DNA of 33,801 bases from Rhodospirillales bacterium. GTDB taxonomy: Bacteria; Pseudomonadota; Alphaproteobacteria; Rhodospirillales; Casp-alpha2. The first letter of the stretch is position 1, and the number at the start of each line of letters is the position of its first letter. Shown here piece after piece: positions 32,043 to 33,801 of this stretch. The notes beneath the pieces are model-generated. The model was not told the origin of the DNA. It did not search any database and was given only the letters and a program-made list of their open reading frames with translations. A program made the translations under genes and the position numbers. The DNA is taken from positions 1-33,801 of the forward strand of contig JAJFIJ010000137.1 in the NCBI GenBank assembly GCA_021775105.1, read 5' to 3'.

Positions 32043-32960
32043 ATGAATTTTACACAGTTAAGAGCCTTTCACGCAGTCGCTGCAACCGGAGGATTCACCA
32101 AGGCGGCGGAATCCTTGAACGTCACACAGCCAGCAGTCACCCGCCAAATGAAGGCGCTTGAGGAGGATTACGGAATTGCGCTCTTCCATCGCCAAGGCCA
32201 TCGTCTGGAATTAACTGAGGCAGGGCAAGATCTTTTCAATGTCAGCCAAAGAATATTTGGCTTGATCGCCGAAGCCGGCGATATTGTGACGGGTGAATCT
32301 CAGTTGCAAGGCGGCAGTCTTCGTGTTGGAGCAGACAGCCCTTACTACATCATGGAAATCCTAGCCGCCTTCAAGGAGCAATATCCTTCCATGTCGTTGT
32401 CTGTTTCCATGAGCAACGCAAAAGATTTGTTTCGCGCGTTACGAAATTTTGAGATCGATGTGGGCATGATTACCGCTATCGATTTAGCGCCCGAGTTCGT
32501 TGGCAGAACTTTCACGCAGCTCCTGCTCACGTTGTTGGTGCCGGAAAATCATAGTTGGAGCCGGCATAAAACGATTTCGTTGTCGGAATTGAAAGATCAG
32601 CCGATCATTTTGAGGGAGCCCACATCCGTTACTTGTATGCTCTTCAAAGAAGCACTTCAGATTGCAGGGGTTGAGGCGAACGTCGTCATGGAGTTGCGAA
32701 ACCAAGTCACGGTCCGCGAAGCCGTTGCCGCTGGATTGGGGTTTGCGCCAGAACTCGCCGGTGGCATGCGCCAGGACGAACGTTTGCATCGAATAACCAT
32801 CATTGAGGCCCCGGACCCATGTCATGAATATATCACATGCCGAAAGGATCTATATTCACTCAGAAAAGTCCAAGCGTTCTTCGATATTGCTGAAAAAGTT
32901 GCGCCGGTACTGGTGAAACGGAAAATCTTGACCTCCCCATTACAAGGAAAACATAACTAA
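32043..32960 (+). CDS. LysR-family transcriptional regulator
   Basis: The 305-residue protein has the LysR helix-turn-helix at its start (FTKAAESLNVTQPAVTRQMK, about residues 18-37). A two-lobed type-2 periplasmic-binding-like effector domain begins near residue 90 (GSLRVGADSPYYIMEIL). The ATG at 32043 follows GGAGGAAAGA, an excellent ribosome site; a longer frame to 32019 lacks this. It is transcribed toward the partial M20 hydrolase. LysR regulators usually control a neighbouring gene in response to a pathway metabolite, so the hydrolase operon is a likely target, although it lies on the same strand rather than divergent. Confidence 0.92.
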   Translation: MNFTQLRAFHAVAATGGFTKAAESLNVTQPAVTRQMKALEEDYGIALFHRQGHRLELTEAGQDLFNVSQRIFGLIAEAGDIVTGESQLQGGSLRVGADSPYYIMEILAAFKEQYPSMSLSVSMSNAKDLFRALRNFEIDVGMITAIDLAPEFVGRTFTQLLLTLLVPENHSWSRHKTISLSELKDQPIILREPTSVTCMLFKEALQIAGVEANVVMELRNQVTVREAVAAGLGFAPELAGGMRQDERLHRITIIEAPDPCHEYITCRKDLYSLRKVQAFFDIAEKVAPVLVKRKILTSPLQGKHN

Positions 32961-33042
32961 AAGTTATAAAATAATATTTTTTTTGACTTGCCCTCCGGTA
33001 TTCAATTGAGGTTATTCAGCATTAGGCACCCTATTGTTCTTT

Positions 33043-33058
33043 CCACCTGAATAGGTGG
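33043..33058. promoter_or_regulatory. Small hairpin upstream of a short reading frame
   Basis: CCACCT-GAAT-AGGTGG is a perfect 6-base stem with a 4-base loop, ending 15 bases before a 13-codon reading frame with a strong ribosome site. It may be part of a leader or the residue of a terminator; no T-run follows. Confidence 0.35.
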
Positions 33059-33072
33059 CGTAACAGGAGGCA

Positions 33073-33114
33073 ATGAAGTCAGCTTGCTTCACAGTTTTGG
33101 CGGCCGCACTCTAA
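33073..33114 (+). other. Thirteen-codon reading frame with a strong ribosome site
   Basis: AACAGGAGGCA precedes an ATG that encodes MKSACFTVLAAAL and then stops. The peptide looks like the first part of a secretion signal, suggesting either a leader peptide or the stump of a gene whose remainder has been lost. Translation is plausible from the ribosome site alone. Nothing recognisable follows in any frame before 33219. Confidence 0.35.
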
Positions 33115-33218
33115 CGTGTAATGCCCACCACTAACGTTGAATCCTGTTTTTACGCCGTTGAACTGCAAAATATTTCTTGTATTTGAGCGATCAGGAGCAC
33201 GACGCATTGCGGGGAAAA

Positions 33219-33801
33219 ATGGACGATATTCAAATTAACTCGGACCGTCTGTGGGCGAGCCTCATGGAGATGGCGGAAATCGGTGCGACCCCGGCGGGCG
33301 GCGTGTGCCGGCTCACGCTCACAGATCTCGCCCGTGAATCCCGTGATTTGTTCATAGCGTGGTGTGAGGACGCGGGTTGCGTGACCCACTTCGATACCGT
33401 CGGCAACATATTTGCGCGTCGCCCCGGCACCGATGAAAACCTGCCGCCCGTCATGACCGGTAGTCATCTCGACTCTCAACCTACAGGCGGAAAGTTCGAC
33501 GGCACTTATGGAGTTCTCGCTGGCGTTGAGGTGATCCGCACCCTCAATGAGCATGAGATTGAAACCGTTGCGCCCGTGGAAGTGGCCGTATGGACTAACG
33601 AAGAGGGATGCCGGTTTACACCCTCCATGTCAGGCTCCGGCGTATTTTCCGGGGTCTATGATCTCGATTTCATCCTCGCGCGCGAGGATGAAAACGGTGT
33701 CAGTATCGGTGCTGAATTGGAGCGTATTGGTTATGCGGGAACCACGCCCACGGGTGAGCGGGCAGTTGCCGCGTATTTCGAGGCCCATATCGAGCAAGGC
33801 C
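33219..33801 (+). CDS. M20-family Zn-dependent hydrolase, N-carbamoyl-amino-acid/allantoate amidohydrolase class (runs off right edge)
   Basis: The first 194 codons are present. They contain H83 in GSHLDSQPTGG, the bridging D94 (KFDG), the Glu pair E128/E129 (WTNEEG) and H190 (EAHIEQG). This is the ligand set of the beta-ureidopropionase, allantoate amidohydrolase and N-carbamoyl-L-amino-acid hydrolase branch of M20. The enzyme would remove the carbamoyl group as CO2 and ammonia, the step following the dihydropyrimidinase at 26610. All expected ligands up to the edge are intact, in contrast to the M20 protein at 13839-15008. The ATG has GGGG four bases upstream and another purine-rich site (CAGGAG) further back. 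The C-terminal half is outside the window. Confidence 0.88.
   Translation, partial: MDDIQINSDRLWASLMEMAEIGATPAGGVCRLTLTDLARESRDLFIAWCEDAGCVTHFDTVGNIFARRPGTDENLPPVMTGSHLDSQPTGGKFDGTYGVLAGVEVIRTLNEHEIETVAPVEVAVWTNEEGCRFTPSMSGSGVFSGVYDLDFILAREDENGVSIGAELERIGYAGTTPTGERAVAAYFEAHIEQG

Overview
The window reads as accessory catabolic DNA from a Gram-negative bacterium, most likely an alphaproteobacterium. The evidence is the gene families (TRAP and polar amino-acid importers, FCD-type GntR regulators, opine/hydroxyproline-type FAD oxidases, sarcosine-oxidase-like fusions) and the moderate-to-high GC genes separated by AT-rich spacers. No rRNA, tRNA, phage or CRISPR sequence was seen. Function calls rest on motif reading without database searches.

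Layout. (1) 1-4066, minus strand: one operon running from a periplasmic binding protein through two permeases, an ATPase and a DUF6282-like hydrolase to a phosphotriesterase-family gene cut by the window edge. (2) 4367-9637, plus strand, divergent from the importer: a three-gene FAD/2Fe-2S dehydrogenase (gamma, alpha, beta), a class III aminotransferase and a DHDPS-family lyase, faced by a convergent FCD GntR gene. (3) 10305-10845: a non-coding gap holding a decayed IS6-family transposase tail. (4) 10846-15008, minus: an M20 hydrolase followed by a 988-residue single-chain fusion of the same three dehydrogenase modules that are separate in region 2. (5) 15095-19209: a MaoC-type gene on plus, converging on a minus operon of phosphotriesterase-family protein, phytanoyl-CoA-type dioxygenase, 4-OT-type tautomerase and family I CoA-transferase. 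(6) 19388-28052, plus: DHDPS-family lyase, deaminase-type amidohydrolase, FCD GntR regulator, a perfect GntR-like operator, a second very similar DHDPS-family lyase, a complete TRAP importer and a dihydropyrimidinase/hydantoinase. (7) 28064-30826: aldo/keto reductase and enoyl-CoA hydratase on minus, divergent from a third FCD GntR gene. (8) 30827-33801: a short TTCCCTG-rich repeat tract, a complete IS6-family insertion sequence, a LysR regulator and the start of a second M20-type hydrolase (carbamoyl-amino-acid hydrolase class).

How the parts may work together (inference): two importers feed hydrolases that open cyclic amides, ureides or lactones (hydantoinase, deaminase-type amidohydrolase, two phosphotriesterase-family proteins, DUF6282, two M20 enzymes). 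FAD/FeS dehydrogenases and an aminotransferase then remove nitrogen from secondary or primary amines. DHDPS-family enzymes cleave or dehydrate the 2-oxo acids, and CoA-transferase, MaoC and enoyl-CoA hydratase pass the carbon to acyl-CoA metabolism. Region 2 beside its ABC importer resembles opine or hydroxyproline catabolism. Region 6 with the hydrolase at the right edge resembles cyclic-ureide catabolism. The actual substrates cannot be read from sequence. The most distinctive item is the coexistence of split and fused versions of the same three-module oxidase about 4 kb apart.
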